Source: Bradyrhizobium erythrophlei (GTDB taxonomy: Bacteria; Pseudomonadota; Alphaproteobacteria; Rhizobiales; Xanthobacteraceae). Taken from it: a DNA stretch of 64,000 nucleotides. Below the pieces are notes generated by a model, which saw only the letters and a list, made by a program, of their open reading frames with translations, was not told where the DNA came from and searched no databases. Both the position numbers and the translations under genes were made by a program. Where the stretch lies: positions 2,046,001 through 2,110,000 of the forward strand of contig NZ_LT670849.1 of assembly GCF_900142985.1 (NCBI RefSeq). The letters run 5' to 3'. Shown here one piece after another: positions 26,550 through 34,868 of the stretch; within the stretch, counting starts at the first letter, position 1, and every line of letters begins with the position of its first letter.

Positions 26550-26993
26550 TCAATTTACAGGCTGTGCAAATTCGATCCTGATGCCGGTCAGATTGGCTGC
26601 AACTTCCAGGCCCGCCCTGATGCCCCGCAGTGTGATAATCACACCCTTGCCATTCACCAACTTCACGCCGCCGCCTCCCGCGACCCAAGCCCCGCCAAGG
26701 CCAACCGCAGAATAGGTCCCGCCAAAGTCGGGCAATCGGTGCAGATTAGAGGCCTTCCCATAGAGCCGCGTGGAGGATACACCGGCCGTCAGACCTAAGC
26801 TCAGACCGGAGACCCTAAAACGATAGTCTCGCCCATGATAACTTAGCACCCCGCGACCGAATCCGGCTCCGACAATCAAGCCACCTTTCAGGAACTCGAC
26901 CTGAACGTGACCTGTAGTGGCGTGAGATGGCCTCGTCAGGCCAACGGAGGCCAGCAGCATCACAAAAGCAATTTTTATGAAGTATTTGCCCAT
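26550..26993 (-). CDS. Exported glycine-rich protein, SYLF-like layout (paralogue A)
   Basis: 147 residues with the signal peptide MGKYFIKIAFVMLLASVGLTRPSHA. The mature part reads VQVEFLKGGLIVGAGFGRGVL, then YRFRVSGLSLGLTAGVSS and GTYSAVGLGGAWVAGGGG. Two more copies are at 35699-36133 and 36156-36611. The order of glycine-rich strands (KGGFIVG-GKGVL, LSLG-G-S, GAGGA, GV-L-G-GLEVS) recalls SYLF/Ysc84 lipid-binding proteins, but I cannot confirm membership. It lies 15 bp downstream of the DUF2950 gene and is likely the last gene of the FixK-box operon starting at 29488. Confidence 0.75.
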   Translation of the reverse strand: MGKYFIKIAFVMLLASVGLTRPSHATTGHVQVEFLKGGLIVGAGFGRGVLSYHGRDYRFRVSGLSLGLTAGVSSTRLYGKASNLHRLPDFGGTYSAVGLGGAWVAGGGGVKLVNGKGVIITLRGIRAGLEVAANLTGIRIEFAQPVN

Positions 26994-27008
26994 CGGAATC
27001 TCTCGCTG

Positions 27009-27923
27009 TTATTGCCGGCTCGTAACGTCGACCTTCTTCCAGGTCTGGTCCGGATCAAACGCCGTCATGCGTTTGGCGTAGTCATAAGTCCATCTTCCCA
27101 AGTCCTTTTCGTAGACAGTGCCGGTGTGATTGACCATGAAAGTCATGACGCCGGAATTGCCGTATTCCGCTGGATAGGCGATCAGCGCGAAGCCGCCGAT
27201 CATCTTGCCGTTGACCACGTAGTTGAGAGCACCGCCAGGTGCGCCCGATCCTTGCGCCTTCAGGATTCGATAGTGATAGCCGTGATAGGGCGCGCCCTTC
27301 CCTTCGAGCTTGTATCCCTCGCTTGAGGCCTCTGCCGCAAGTTCGCCGAGCGGGCTGGCGTCAAGATCATCTTGCCAGAACAAGCCGTCTTTCTTGCCGG
27401 GACTGCTGACAATGCGTTGGGCGTAAACACCGGCGCCTTGACCGCGATCTTTCTCGGCGTATTCGTTCTGGGCGTCTACAAAAGCGAGGCAAGTCTGGAT
27501 CGTATCCAGCTCGTTGCGGCCGATGCGGCGATAGAGAATCTCGAGACGGCCGACCTTGGTATCAAACTCCCAGCCGCTTTTTGTGTTGTACAGTGGAATC
27601 GGAAACGGGAAGTCGTCGTCCCCGACGATGAGGGTGGCTTTCTTGTTTCCTTCCGCCTTGATCGAATGCTTGGCGTCGTAGGCGCTCGTGAAGCGTTGCC
27701 GCATTTCGGCGTCAGCAACCTCGTCACCCGACGAGACGATGTCCTCGGCGTCATAGCCGAGCACCTTGAAGATCGCCCGGTTCGTGCCACTCTTGACCGC
27801 ATCGGCGAGCGCAGCCGCAGCTTGTTGGGGCGAAGAAAACGACTCCTGCGCCTGGGAGGCTTGGGTCAGGATAGCCAGAGCCATGATCGCGGGAACGGCG
27901 GCTCGATAGGTGAGCGTGATCAT
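27009..27923 (-). CDS. Exported DUF2950-family protein
   Basis: 304 residues with the signal peptide MITLTYRAAVPAIMALAILTQASQA. The family hallmarks are FSSPQQAAAALADAVKSG near the mature N-terminus, the central FPIPLYNTKSGWEFDTK, the AFVDAQNEYAEKD helix, and the end GVMTFMVNHTGTVYEKDLG. DUF2950 is a periplasmic family that usually sits beside DUF3300 genes, as here. The function is unknown, although envelope maintenance is often suspected. The gene overlaps DUF3300 by four bases (ATGA) and is followed after 15 bp by the glycine-rich exported protein, so the three form one operon. Confidence 0.88.
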   Translation of the reverse strand: MITLTYRAAVPAIMALAILTQASQAQESFSSPQQAAAALADAVKSGTNRAIFKVLGYDAEDIVSSGDEVADAEMRQRFTSAYDAKHSIKAEGNKKATLIVGDDDFPFPIPLYNTKSGWEFDTKVGRLEILYRRIGRNELDTIQTCLAFVDAQNEYAEKDRGQGAGVYAQRIVSSPGKKDGLFWQDDLDASPLGELAAEASSEGYKLEGKGAPYHGYHYRILKAQGSGAPGGALNYVVNGKMIGGFALIAYPAEYGNSGVMTFMVNHTGTVYEKDLGRWTYDYAKRMTAFDPDQTWKKVDVTSRQ

Positions 27924-29488
27924 GGGTGCACCTCCGCGGGAATCCTCGCGCCGCCGGCAAGCCAGTCGCTGTAGCTGCGGAAGGTAAGACCAAGCTTTTC
28001 GTAATGGACTCGGAGGAATCCATCGTTACCGCGGGCCACAGCCGCCGGCATCACATTCTCGACCTCTTGCGCTATCACGCCGACATAGGCCTTGTGACTA
28101 CCGATATAGCTGAAGCGGTAATAGCCGAGGCCATTTTCGAGATGGCCGAGCAGGACCACATCGTGTTTCAAGGCGAGGTCAGAACGCCGCCCGCCTCCGC
28201 CGCGACCACCGCCGCCACCGCGGAATCCTCCACCACCGCCTCCACCACGAAAACCGCCTCCTCCCCCGCCTCCACGGAAACCGCCGCCGCCAGCGCTGGC
28301 GAAGCTTGCCCGGCCGCGCGCTGAGGCCGCAGTCGCCGCTCTGCCCGAGGATACATTGAGGCCACCTCCCCCGCCGCCTCGCGACCGGTTGGCCGCGGCG
28401 GCGCGGTTGCCGCTTCCACCTTGCTTGGCTCGGTTGCCCGCGCTGCCGCGATTTCCGCCACGATCCGCCGTGTTCGCTCGATTGCCGCCTCTATCACCAC
28501 GATTGCCGGCACGGTCGCTGACATTGCCGCCGCGATCGCTGGCGCCCGGACGGTCCCTTCCAGGGTTGAGCACTTGCTGGCCGCCTTTACCGCGGAAATC
28601 CATCCGGTTACTGGCCCCGGCGCGAAGGTTGTTGTTGCCGAAGCGCTGCTGAACGTTGGCGTTGTTGTAGCGAACGCCTTGGCGGTGCGCCGTATTGTGC
28701 TGCCAAACGTTGGTGGTGCGATGGTTCACATAGACGTTGCGGTTGCCCCAGTTGCAGCCGCCGCCCCAGTAATTGCCCCAGCGGCCGATCGCCCAGGCCG
28801 TACCGAAGGCGATGCCCGCCGCGATCGCACCGGCACCGATATAGGCTGGATAGCCGAAATAATAGGGGGGATACGCCGCATAGGGCCACGCGCCATAAAC
28901 CGTCGCGGGCTCGTAGTAGGGAACATACAACGCGTTCGGATCGGTCGGTTCGATGACGATGACTTGCTTATTCTCCTGTTGCGTGACGATGACCTTCTGC
29001 TGCTTGTTCGAGGATAGTTTGTTGTTGCCTCGCGCCTTTTCGCGCAGCCGCTGGATTGCGTCCATGAGGTCCGCCTGCTGCGCAAGCATGGCGTCGCCGA
29101 GACTCTTCGTCCAGTCGAGCTTGTCGCTCATCGTATCGAGCACGGAGGGCGTCGCAGTCAGCGCCTTAACGCTGTCGTCCCACGATTTCTTGTCGACTTC
29201 CCCCTTGAAAGCGTCTCCCTTGAGATCCTTTTTCTCCTTGATCCAGCGGTCCGCCTCCACGACTTCGAGCGGATAGGTCGCCGCCGCCAACATGTTGGCA
29301 AGGAGAGCGTCGGGATAGAGCGCAATCGGGGCGACCAGCGCCTCAAGCTGTTCGGGCTTCAGCAAGGCCTGGTCGGATGTCGGTGCTGCCGTAGGTGATG
29401 CCACCGAGGTGGGCTGCTGAGCAGCAGCACCGACAGCAGTTGCGACCACGATTGCCAATGCCAACAACACACTTCCGCGTTGCACCAT
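27920..29488 (-). CDS. DUF3300 protein fused to an RG-rich linker and a C-terminal S74-like domain
   Basis: 522 residues with a signal peptide. The DUF3300 domain covers about 45-270 (EQLEALVAPIALYPDALLA; PYYEPATVYGAWPY). Residues about 320-430 are low complexity, rich in Gly, Arg, Ala and Asn, with repeats of GGGGGGFRGG. The last ~85 residues (SDLALKHDVVLLGHLENGL; AYVGVIAQEVENVMP) resemble the intramolecular-chaperone/S74 peptidase domain known from tail spikes. The ATG at 29488 has an AAGGGAGAAG ribosome site. It is the first gene of a FixK-box operon with DUF2950 and a glycine-rich exported protein. It is likely periplasmic or cell-surface; the role is unknown. Confidence 0.87.
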   Translation of the reverse strand: MVQRGSVLLALAIVVATAVGAAAQQPTSVASPTAAPTSDQALLKPEQLEALVAPIALYPDALLANMLAAATYPLEVVEADRWIKEKKDLKGDAFKGEVDKKSWDDSVKALTATPSVLDTMSDKLDWTKSLGDAMLAQQADLMDAIQRLREKARGNNKLSSNKQQKVIVTQQENKQVIVIEPTDPNALYVPYYEPATVYGAWPYAAYPPYYFGYPAYIGAGAIAAGIAFGTAWAIGRWGNYWGGGCNWGNRNVYVNHRTTNVWQHNTAHRQGVRYNNANVQQRFGNNNLRAGASNRMDFRGKGGQQVLNPGRDRPGASDRGGNVSDRAGNRGDRGGNRANTADRGGNRGSAGNRAKQGGSGNRAAAANRSRGGGGGGLNVSSGRAATAASARGRASFASAGGGGFRGGGGGGGFRGGGGGGGFRGGGGGRGGGGRRSDLALKHDVVLLGHLENGLGYYRFSYIGSHKAYVGVIAQEVENVMPAAVARGNDGFLRVHYEKLGLTFRSYSDWLAGGARIPAEVHP

Positions 29489-29544
29489 AGTTCTTCTCCC
29501 TTAAGACACATGGCTGCAGCCAACACCGGCGACAGGGCAGAGCT

Positions 29545-29558
29545 TTGATCAAGATCAA
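29545..29558 (-). promoter_or_regulatory. FixK/FNR-type box (DUF3300-DUF2950 operon)
   Basis: TTGATCAAGATCAA, perfect consensus. The centre is 63.5 bp upstream of the DUF3300 ATG at 29488. It lies in the 80-bp gap after the upstream kinase gene. Confidence 0.8.
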
Positions 29559-29568
29559 GGGTCGGCCG

Positions 29569-30867
29569 TCATGCCCATTTCACGCTTTCTGGTTCACACT
29601 CTGGCTTCGACCTGATCTTTCGCGGCAGAACCAGCCGGACGGTCGTGCCGACGCCAGAGCCGCTCGTGAGCTCGAGCTGTCCTTCGAGGCGGTCGACCAC
29701 CATGCTGTGCACGATGTGCAGACCGAGGCCGGTCGCGCCTTCGTGGCGGCGGGTGCTGAAGAACGGATCGAAAGCGTGGCGCCGGATTTGCGGACTCATG
29801 CCACATCCGTCGTCGGAAACCACGATCTCGATATCGCCTTCTCCGACCGGGCCTGCCCTGACGGTGATCGTCCCTTTCCCGCCATTCGGAAATGCGTGCA
29901 TGATCGAATTAAGAACAAGGTTTCTCACCACCAATCCATAAGGGCCCGGCAGGCTGTCGATGACAAGATTCGGCTCGCAGCTGACGTCGAACATAAGTCC
30001 CTGCTTGCGCGCTTCTGGTAGCAATGCGACCAGGGCCTGTTCGGAGAGTTCACCGACGTCAAAGCATCGCCGTTCCAGATCGCTGCGGTCAGCGGCGACC
30101 TGCTTGAACGACTGTACCAGTTCGGACGCTCGAACAAGGTTTGCGACAAGCTGGAGCGCGGCGTCGCGTACCCCGCCGAGAAATTCGTTCAAGGCCGATC
30201 GCCTGATTTCGCCCCGTTCAACTTGGCTGGCAAAGACCTCGTATCGGCGCTGCAGTGAAGATGCGACTGTCAGGCTGATTCCGACGGGACCGTTGATCTC
30301 GTGTGCGACGCCCGCAACCAGCCGTCCGAGCCCGGCGAGTTTTTCCGCCTCGATCAGGGACGCCTGCGTTTCGCGCAGGTGCCGTAGCGTTGTTTCCGCG
30401 ATCTCTCGCGCGCGGCACATCTCCTGTTCGCTCCGCCTACGCGCAGTAGTTTCCTCGGCAGCAACGTTGACGGCAACGATCTCGCCGCTTGGTGAGCGCA
30501 GCGGATGCCAATAGGTGGTCCAGAAACGCTCTTCAGATTGACCGGTTCGCTGCCCCGCCACCTCGATGCCGGTGACCGGCTCGCCTGTTTCCATAATCGA
30601 GCGGACGATTTGCTCGACGCTGTCGGCGAGCGCCGGAACGCAATCGCGTACCGACCTCCCAAGGTGATCCTCAACGGAGATCCCGCAGATTTCGGTCAAC
30701 CGTTGGTTGATCTGGAGGTAACGGCAGTCCGGTGAAAGGCAGGCAAGACCGATCGGCGCTGTGTCATAAATGAGCTGCAACGCCGGCTGCGGAAAAAGGA
30801 GCACCTCAGATTTGAGAACAGCCGGCTGGCTGACCGTGGTCGTTGCCACTGAATGCCTCGCTCTCAA
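29569..30867 (-). CDS. PAS-domain sensor histidine kinase
   Basis: 432 residues. A PAS domain spans about 25-140 (LIYDTAPIGLACLSPDCRYLQIN, split by loops, then a PAC segment ending AVNVAAEETTARRR). A helical linker follows, then the HisKA dimerisation region with the phospho-accepting His189 in VAGVAHEINGPVG and an HATPase domain (NLVLNSIMHAF; DDGCGMSP; GLGLHIVHSMV). There is no membrane segment and no haem-binding His pattern that I can assign, so it is cytosolic with an unknown cofactor. The start at 30867 is a TTG; a GTG at 30849 with an AGG site is an equal alternative. No response regulator is adjacent. Confidence 0.87.
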   Translation of the reverse strand: MRARHSVATTTVSQPAVLKSEVLLFPQPALQLIYDTAPIGLACLSPDCRYLQINQRLTEICGISVEDHLGRSVRDCVPALADSVEQIVRSIMETGEPVTGIEVAGQRTGQSEERFWTTYWHPLRSPSGEIVAVNVAAEETTARRRSEQEMCRAREIAETTLRHLRETQASLIEAEKLAGLGRLVAGVAHEINGPVGISLTVASSLQRRYEVFASQVERGEIRRSALNEFLGGVRDAALQLVANLVRASELVQSFKQVAADRSDLERRCFDVGELSEQALVALLPEARKQGLMFDVSCEPNLVIDSLPGPYGLVVRNLVLNSIMHAFPNGGKGTITVRAGPVGEGDIEIVVSDDGCGMSPQIRRHAFDPFFSTRRHEGATGLGLHIVHSMVVDRLEGQLELTSGSGVGTTVRLVLPRKIRSKPECEPESVKWA

Positions 30868-30930
30868 TACCTAGCCGCCACCTCCAGAATCGTGATCATC
30901 GAAAAGTCACCCGCGCCTTGTGCGTCGCGG

Positions 30931-31227
30931 CTAACATCTCGTGACCACTTGTCCGTAGGCATTGGTCACCTGGACACAGCCGGGTCTGGTCGCATAGTAG
31001 GTCGCCCCGGCCGCAGCCGCGGCCGCCGCCGTGCCATAGACGGCGCGGCGTGTGGTCCTCCGGGCGACGCCGGCATAGCTCATCGGCGTGAGCGGGCGCC
31101 CGATCCGCGCTTCAGCGGCCGAAACAAGGCCGCGCTTCACATCCGCACTGCCATTCCAGAGAAGCGCTCCAGCGAACAAGGTCACGGCGGCGGCAATGAG
31201 GATCGTTCGATGCATCGAGAGGTTCAT
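30931..31227 (-). CDS. Small exported or membrane-anchored protein, Cys-containing C-terminus
   Basis: 98 residues. MNLSMHRTILIAAAVTLFAGALLW is a signal peptide or anchor. A second small-residue stretch (YGTAAAAAAAGATYYATRPG) follows, and the protein ends GCVQVTNAYGQVVTRC, with two Cys placed to form a disulphide. Short proteins with this ending are common in Bradyrhizobium, but I know no function. It lies 63 bp upstream of the PAS kinase on the same strand and 56 bp downstream of the DUF2092 gene, and may belong to a unit driven by the box at 32079. Confidence 0.68.
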   Translation of the reverse strand: MNLSMHRTILIAAAVTLFAGALLWNGSADVKRGLVSAAEARIGRPLTPMSYAGVARRTTRRAVYGTAAAAAAAGATYYATRPGCVQVTNAYGQVVTRC

Positions 31228-31283
31228 TTCTTTGCTCCTGCGGCTGTGCCCGGGGGGATTTCGTCAAATTCCGTCATGACGTC

Positions 31284-32024
31284 TTAATCGAGACCCACCT
31301 TTGTTGCGCCTTCCGGCGCATTAAAGGTGAAGGCATCGGCGTCCGCGATCGGATCGGTCTTCCAATCTTTGATCCGGAGCGTGTATTGCGGCGCGCCCGC
31401 GAGCGTCTTGCTGGTGATTACATATTTCCGCGGAATGGGCTGTGCCCCAACCTGAATCCAGATCTGCCAGTCCGTGTCGTACCCGCGAAACGCAAGGTGT
31501 TCGCATTCAACTCCGTCGACGACACCCTGGCCGATATGCTCGCTTTCCTCGACACCTGACGTCATTTCGTCAAAGGCGTTGGAGAGCAATAAGTCCATCC
31601 CTGGAAGTGCCCCGCCGGTCTTGTCCTGAATGGCCTCTATCAGGTGATCAACCGTGCCTGGAATATCCGCCTGCACATACGCCTTGGCATTGTTGCCGTA
31701 GAGCGACACGGTCTTGCCGTCAAAAACTAACTCGACATCGGCGTAGCCGCCGGTCCGTCTTACGCGAAACTTGTCGGGCCGCGTCATTTTCAACTGCCCG
31801 GAACTCGTGAACTGGATCTTCTGTAGTTCGGGCGTAAGAACTTCGATGTCGCTATCGAAGCTCGCTGTGATTGATTTCTGGGCGGCGGTATAATCCGCCA
31901 TGGCCTTGAGCAGAGCTCCGGAATCATCAGCTCGCGCGTCGGAGCACGCCGCCGCTGCCAGTACGACGACTGAACCAGTCGTTGCGAGAGCGCCGATCAC
32001 GGTACGAAAATTTTTTACGTTCAT
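31284..32024 (-). CDS. Exported DUF2092-family protein
   Basis: 246 residues from MNVKNFRTVIGALATTGSVV, with an uncleaved or lipoprotein-like N-terminus (AAAACSDARA). The mature part carries the DUF2092 pattern: AQKSITASFDSDIEVL, LQKIQFTSSGQLKMTRPDKF, and GVECEHLAFRGYDTDWQIWI. The family resembles outer-membrane lipoprotein carriers of the LolA/LppX type, but no function is proven. The ATG at 32024 has an AAGGAGG site; the longer frame upstream begins near the FixK box and is dismissed. It is probably controlled by the box at 32079-32092. Confidence 0.85.
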   Translation of the reverse strand: MNVKNFRTVIGALATTGSVVVLAAAACSDARADDSGALLKAMADYTAAQKSITASFDSDIEVLTPELQKIQFTSSGQLKMTRPDKFRVRRTGGYADVELVFDGKTVSLYGNNAKAYVQADIPGTVDHLIEAIQDKTGGALPGMDLLLSNAFDEMTSGVEESEHIGQGVVDGVECEHLAFRGYDTDWQIWIQVGAQPIPRKYVITSKTLAGAPQYTLRIKDWKTDPIADADAFTFNAPEGATKVGLD

Positions 32025-32078
32025 GTCGATCCTCCTTAGGTCGCGCTCGCAATCTGCGAGGTGCCACACCATCAAGGC

Positions 32079-32092
32079 TTGATATAAGTCAA
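32079..32092 (-). promoter_or_regulatory. FixK/FNR-type box (DUF2092 gene)
   Basis: TTGATATAAGTCAA: one half perfect, the other GTCAA. The centre is 61.5 bp upstream of the ATG at 32024. Confidence 0.68.
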
Positions 32093-32129
32093 AGGTTCAT
32101 GCCACAGGACCTGCGAACCGCCGGCCTGC

Positions 32130-32540
32130 TCAGAGCCGGCAGCGGTGGTACTTCACAACCATGCCCTCGACGCCCGGGAATACACGGGCGATGTTGTCGT
32201 CATCGACAACTTGCAGTACGAACTGGACGTTGGACAACATGATGTCGGTCGCGCAACCGGCGATTAGATTGAGACTCTGCCCATCTTCCTTGCGAGACTT
32301 GATCGTGCATTTGACGAACTTGCCCCTGAGCCGATCCCGCTCGATGATGAATCCACCACCGTAAACACCCGGGAATTCAGTGAAATCGATCTGACTGGCG
32401 CGCCCTCTCCGCACGAACACCTTTTTGCAGTTTTCTGCATCAGATGCCCAGGCGCCGGTTAGCTCAACGGCGGCGGCGAGTTCGGGCAGGATGAGGCTTA
32501 CGATCATCGCAACCCACGACGCCTTTCGAAAACCTGTCAT
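32130..32540 (-). CDS. Small exported protein of unknown function
   Basis: 136 residues with the signal peptide MTGFRKASWVAMIVSLILPELAAA. The mature part has four Cys (ENCKKVF, KCTIKS, AGCATD, YHRCRL), fitting two periplasmic disulphides. The opening ELTGAWASDAENC is typical of small exported proteins that begin with a short beta-strand domain. I know no family name. It starts 31 bp after the HlyD-type gene ends, so it is probably the last gene of the operon running from 34261. Confidence 0.72.
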   Translation of the reverse strand: MTGFRKASWVAMIVSLILPELAAAVELTGAWASDAENCKKVFVRRGRASQIDFTEFPGVYGGGFIIERDRLRGKFVKCTIKSRKEDGQSLNLIAGCATDIMLSNVQFVLQVVDDDNIARVFPGVEGMVVKYHRCRL

Positions 32541-32571
32541 GCGTCGTTCCTTCGAAACGAGATGAAGCGCA

Positions 32572-33801
32572 TCAGTGTCCGCTCAGCACCAACGTCTTGA
32601 TCGGCAGCAGCAGTGCCTGGATCCGCAGCAGTAAGGCATGCACGAGCCCTACGGCATCGACCGCGTGCAGGATGAAGCCTTTGAACGCGCCGGTTTCCTT
32701 CGACGCGATGATCTCGTGATTGCTGGTATAAGCGTTGACGATGCAGCTGCTGCCAGCCGTCACATCAGCCAGGCCACTCTTCTCGAGAGGCTCCAGGAAG
32801 ACCAGAATCGTTCCGGGCTTCGCGGCGCTCGCATCGATGAGCTGCTCACCGCCACGGAACTGCCCGGCCGCGATGTAATCCTGCACGCTCGTGATGACCA
32901 TCGGGATGATGGTCCAAGGCAACGAAGTGCACGCGGCTTCCGCGACCATTCCAGGCTTTAGCACCTGCGCCTCGATCTGTCCGAATCCAGCCTGCAGTCC
33001 TCGCTGGCCCGCTCCTTCCGGAATCAAGATGCCGGCCGGCCTCATCAACGGGTTTACGACGTCGCCGGGCCGGAGCAAGAATTGCTCGACCCGCCCGTCG
33101 ACACCGGCACGTATGCTGGTCTTGTCCAGCTCGACCTGAGCCTGCGCGAGTTCGGCCTCCGCGCTGGACTTTGATGCCGGCAGCAGCGTCGATAACTGGA
33201 TCTCTGCTGACTGCTTCGAGGCGGCGGCAGCGTCGACGGCGCTCTGCCGGCCATCAGCGAGGACCTGCAGTTTCTCGATATCGCGCTGCGGTACGATACC
33301 AGGGCTGCGCCGCTGCAATTCGCTCTTCACGTCCAGCTCGTCCTTGGCCTGCTTGTAATCGCTGTTGGCCTGCTGGAGCTGGGCTTCAGCCTTGACGATA
33401 TCGACCTTCGCATTGACGAGTTGGGCGTCGACTTCGATCACCTTACGCTTTGCGGTCTCGACGGCAGCCCGCTGCTTCGAGCTGTCGAGCGTGAACAGCA
33501 CGTCGCCCTTCTTGACGGGCCCGCTGAAGTCGACCTTTACTTCGGCGACACGGCCCGAGCCTTCGGGCACGATTGGAACCGTCCGAAAGAACAGCGCCGC
33601 CGATGTCGTCGACGGGTGGAAATAGAAGATCATGGTGATAAGCAAGACCGTCAGCATCACGCATCCGGTGATGCCCCACCGAAGCTCGTACCACATCGAG
33701 AAGAGTGTAATCTCGGTGCCGATCCGCTTTCCCTGTACATAGCGACGATAAAGATAGTCCGGCAGCAGGGTAAACATTGAACAGAGCATCAGCTCAAACA
33801 T
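32572..33801 (-). CDS. HlyD-type membrane-fusion protein (YibH/YiaV-like)
   Basis: 409 residues. One membrane segment lies near 48-65 (GITGCVMLTVLLITMIFYF). Then comes the first half of a lipoyl-like barrel (VPIVPEGSGRVAEVKVDFSG), a long alpha-helical hairpin (about 110-215, with IEKLQVLADGRQ), the second lipoyl half (DKTSIRAGVDGRVEQFLLRPG) and a beta-barrel domain. This is the adaptor layout of tripartite efflux systems, but no inner-membrane pump or TolC protein is encoded nearby. The pairing with a small two-helix membrane protein just upstream is that of E. coli yiaW-yiaV. It overlaps the upstream gene by eight bases and is under the box at 34327. Confidence 0.85.
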   Translation of the reverse strand: MFELMLCSMFTLLPDYLYRRYVQGKRIGTEITLFSMWYELRWGITGCVMLTVLLITMIFYFHPSTTSAALFFRTVPIVPEGSGRVAEVKVDFSGPVKKGDVLFTLDSSKQRAAVETAKRKVIEVDAQLVNAKVDIVKAEAQLQQANSDYKQAKDELDVKSELQRRSPGIVPQRDIEKLQVLADGRQSAVDAAAASKQSAEIQLSTLLPASKSSAEAELAQAQVELDKTSIRAGVDGRVEQFLLRPGDVVNPLMRPAGILIPEGAGQRGLQAGFGQIEAQVLKPGMVAEAACTSLPWTIIPMVITSVQDYIAAGQFRGGEQLIDASAAKPGTILVFLEPLEKSGLADVTAGSSCIVNAYTSNHEIIASKETGAFKGFILHAVDAVGLVHALLLRIQALLLPIKTLVLSGH

Positions 33802-34261
33802 GACTACCGACCTCCTTCGCGTGGGCGCTCATCTGCTTGGGAGGGACATTCGCAGCTTGGTTGGATGCCAGAGCCGCTTGCGCGGCCGCAGCTTCATGCC
33901 CCGTCGCGCCGGCGCCTTCGGAATCCGCGATCTTCTCGACCGAGTCGGCGATGCTGGTCAGTGGCGTGCTGAAGTCAGGCAGGTCGATCAGAGCGAGTAG
34001 GAGTCCCGCGATCCAGAAGATGTGGATGTGGGTGAAGAGCGCGATCAGGCCAAGAACGGCGACGATCTCGAGTTGCAGTTTTTGTCCCTTGTGCGCCATC
34101 CGCTCCGGCAGCGAGTGCAAGCGCAGGTAGACGTTGCCAACACCGAGTATTGCCAAGATCAGAAAGATACCCATCACGATCATCAGGACATCCGTCTCGC
34201 CGGGCTTGACGACATAGAACGGCATATGGTGCGGCATCATCGGATGGAGCTGGTCGGTCAC
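33794..34261 (-). CDS. Small inner-membrane protein, YiaW-like partner of the HlyD protein
   Basis: 155 residues with two or three hydrophobic segments (VLMIVMGIFLILAILGVGNV; LEIVAVLGLIALFTHIHIFW; AGLLLALIDL) and a soluble Ala-rich tail (GHEAAAAQAALASNQAAN). The His-rich N-terminus (HPMMPHHMPF) could bind metal, but this is speculation. It is the first gene of an operon with the HlyD-type gene, which overlaps its end. The arrangement matches the DUF3302/HlyD pairs of enterobacteria; sequence identity is not enough to assign the family. Confidence 0.75.
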   Translation of the reverse strand: MTDQLHPMMPHHMPFYVVKPGETDVLMIVMGIFLILAILGVGNVYLRLHSLPERMAHKGQKLQLEIVAVLGLIALFTHIHIFWIAGLLLALIDLPDFSTPLTSIADSVEKIADSEGAGATGHEAAAAQAALASNQAANVPPKQMSAHAKEVGSHV

Positions 34262-34326
34262 TGCATCTCTCCCGCCAACGGACTACCCCGTTGCGCGGGA
34301 CGGTGCGACCTAGCGCCAGACGAGGC

Positions 34327-34340
34327 TTGATCTGGATCAA
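34327..34340. promoter_or_regulatory. FixK/FNR-type box between divergent units
   Basis: TTGATCTGGATCAA, perfect consensus. The centre is 72.5 bp from the minus-strand start at 34261 and 79.5 bp from the plus-strand start at 34413, so it could serve either or both. Confidence 0.78.
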
Positions 34341-34412
34341 AGGTAGATGTCTTCGCGCGGCCGTAGCTTCAGAGGGCAGGAATGGTGAATTGCCCGAAGT
34401 TCAGGAGCTGCC

Positions 34413-34868
34413 ATGCCCAACAAAATCGATGAACTGCTGCCGACCGCAAAGGAAATCCAGAAGCAGGCCGCCATCAAGGAGGCGGAAAAGGCCGACCAAC
34501 AAGCCCGGCTTATAGCTGCGGCCGAGGCGGAAGAACGGGCATTGATCGAAAGCCTAAGCAAGCCCTCAGGCCTTTCGGAGGACGATAAAATCAGGCTGGC
34601 CGCCACCGTCATCCAGCGCGCGGTGCGAAATGGCCTCAGCGAGGTCCAAGTGTACCGCTTTCCTAACTCGCTATGCACGGACCGCGGCCGCGCCGTCAAT
34701 CAGCAGGAGCCGGGCTGGGAGAAGACGCTTACGGGGATTCCGAGGGAGATCTTCCAGCTCTGGTCCGACTACCTGAAGCCCCGAGGCTATCGCATCAGAT
34801 ACCAGATCGTCGATTTCCCTGGGGGCATGCCCGGAGACATTAGTATCGTCATCGTCTGGGGCAACTGA
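34413..34868 (+). CDS. Hypothetical protein coupled to PPK2
   Basis: 151 residues. The first ~60 residues are a charged helix rich in Glu, Ala and Lys, likely a coiled coil. The rest is a compact alpha/beta domain (SEVQVYRFPNSLCTDRGRA; PREIFQLWSDYLKPRGYRIR; GDISIVIVWGN). I know no named family. The stop codon overlaps the PPK2 start (TGATG), so the two proteins are made together, which suggests a partner or regulator of polyphosphate kinase. Expression probably starts from the FixK box at 34327. Confidence 0.75.
   Translation: MPNKIDELLPTAKEIQKQAAIKEAEKADQQARLIAAAEAEERALIESLSKPSGLSEDDKIRLAATVIQRAVRNGLSEVQVYRFPNSLCTDRGRAVNQQEPGWEKTLTGIPREIFQLWSDYLKPRGYRIRYQIVDFPGGMPGDISIVIVWGN

Noticed and set aside
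26126..26581. 151-codon plus-strand frame with a glycine-rich hydrophobic stretch
   Set aside because: TTG start without a ribosome site, no family resemblance, and it ends inside the convergent glycine-rich exported gene.
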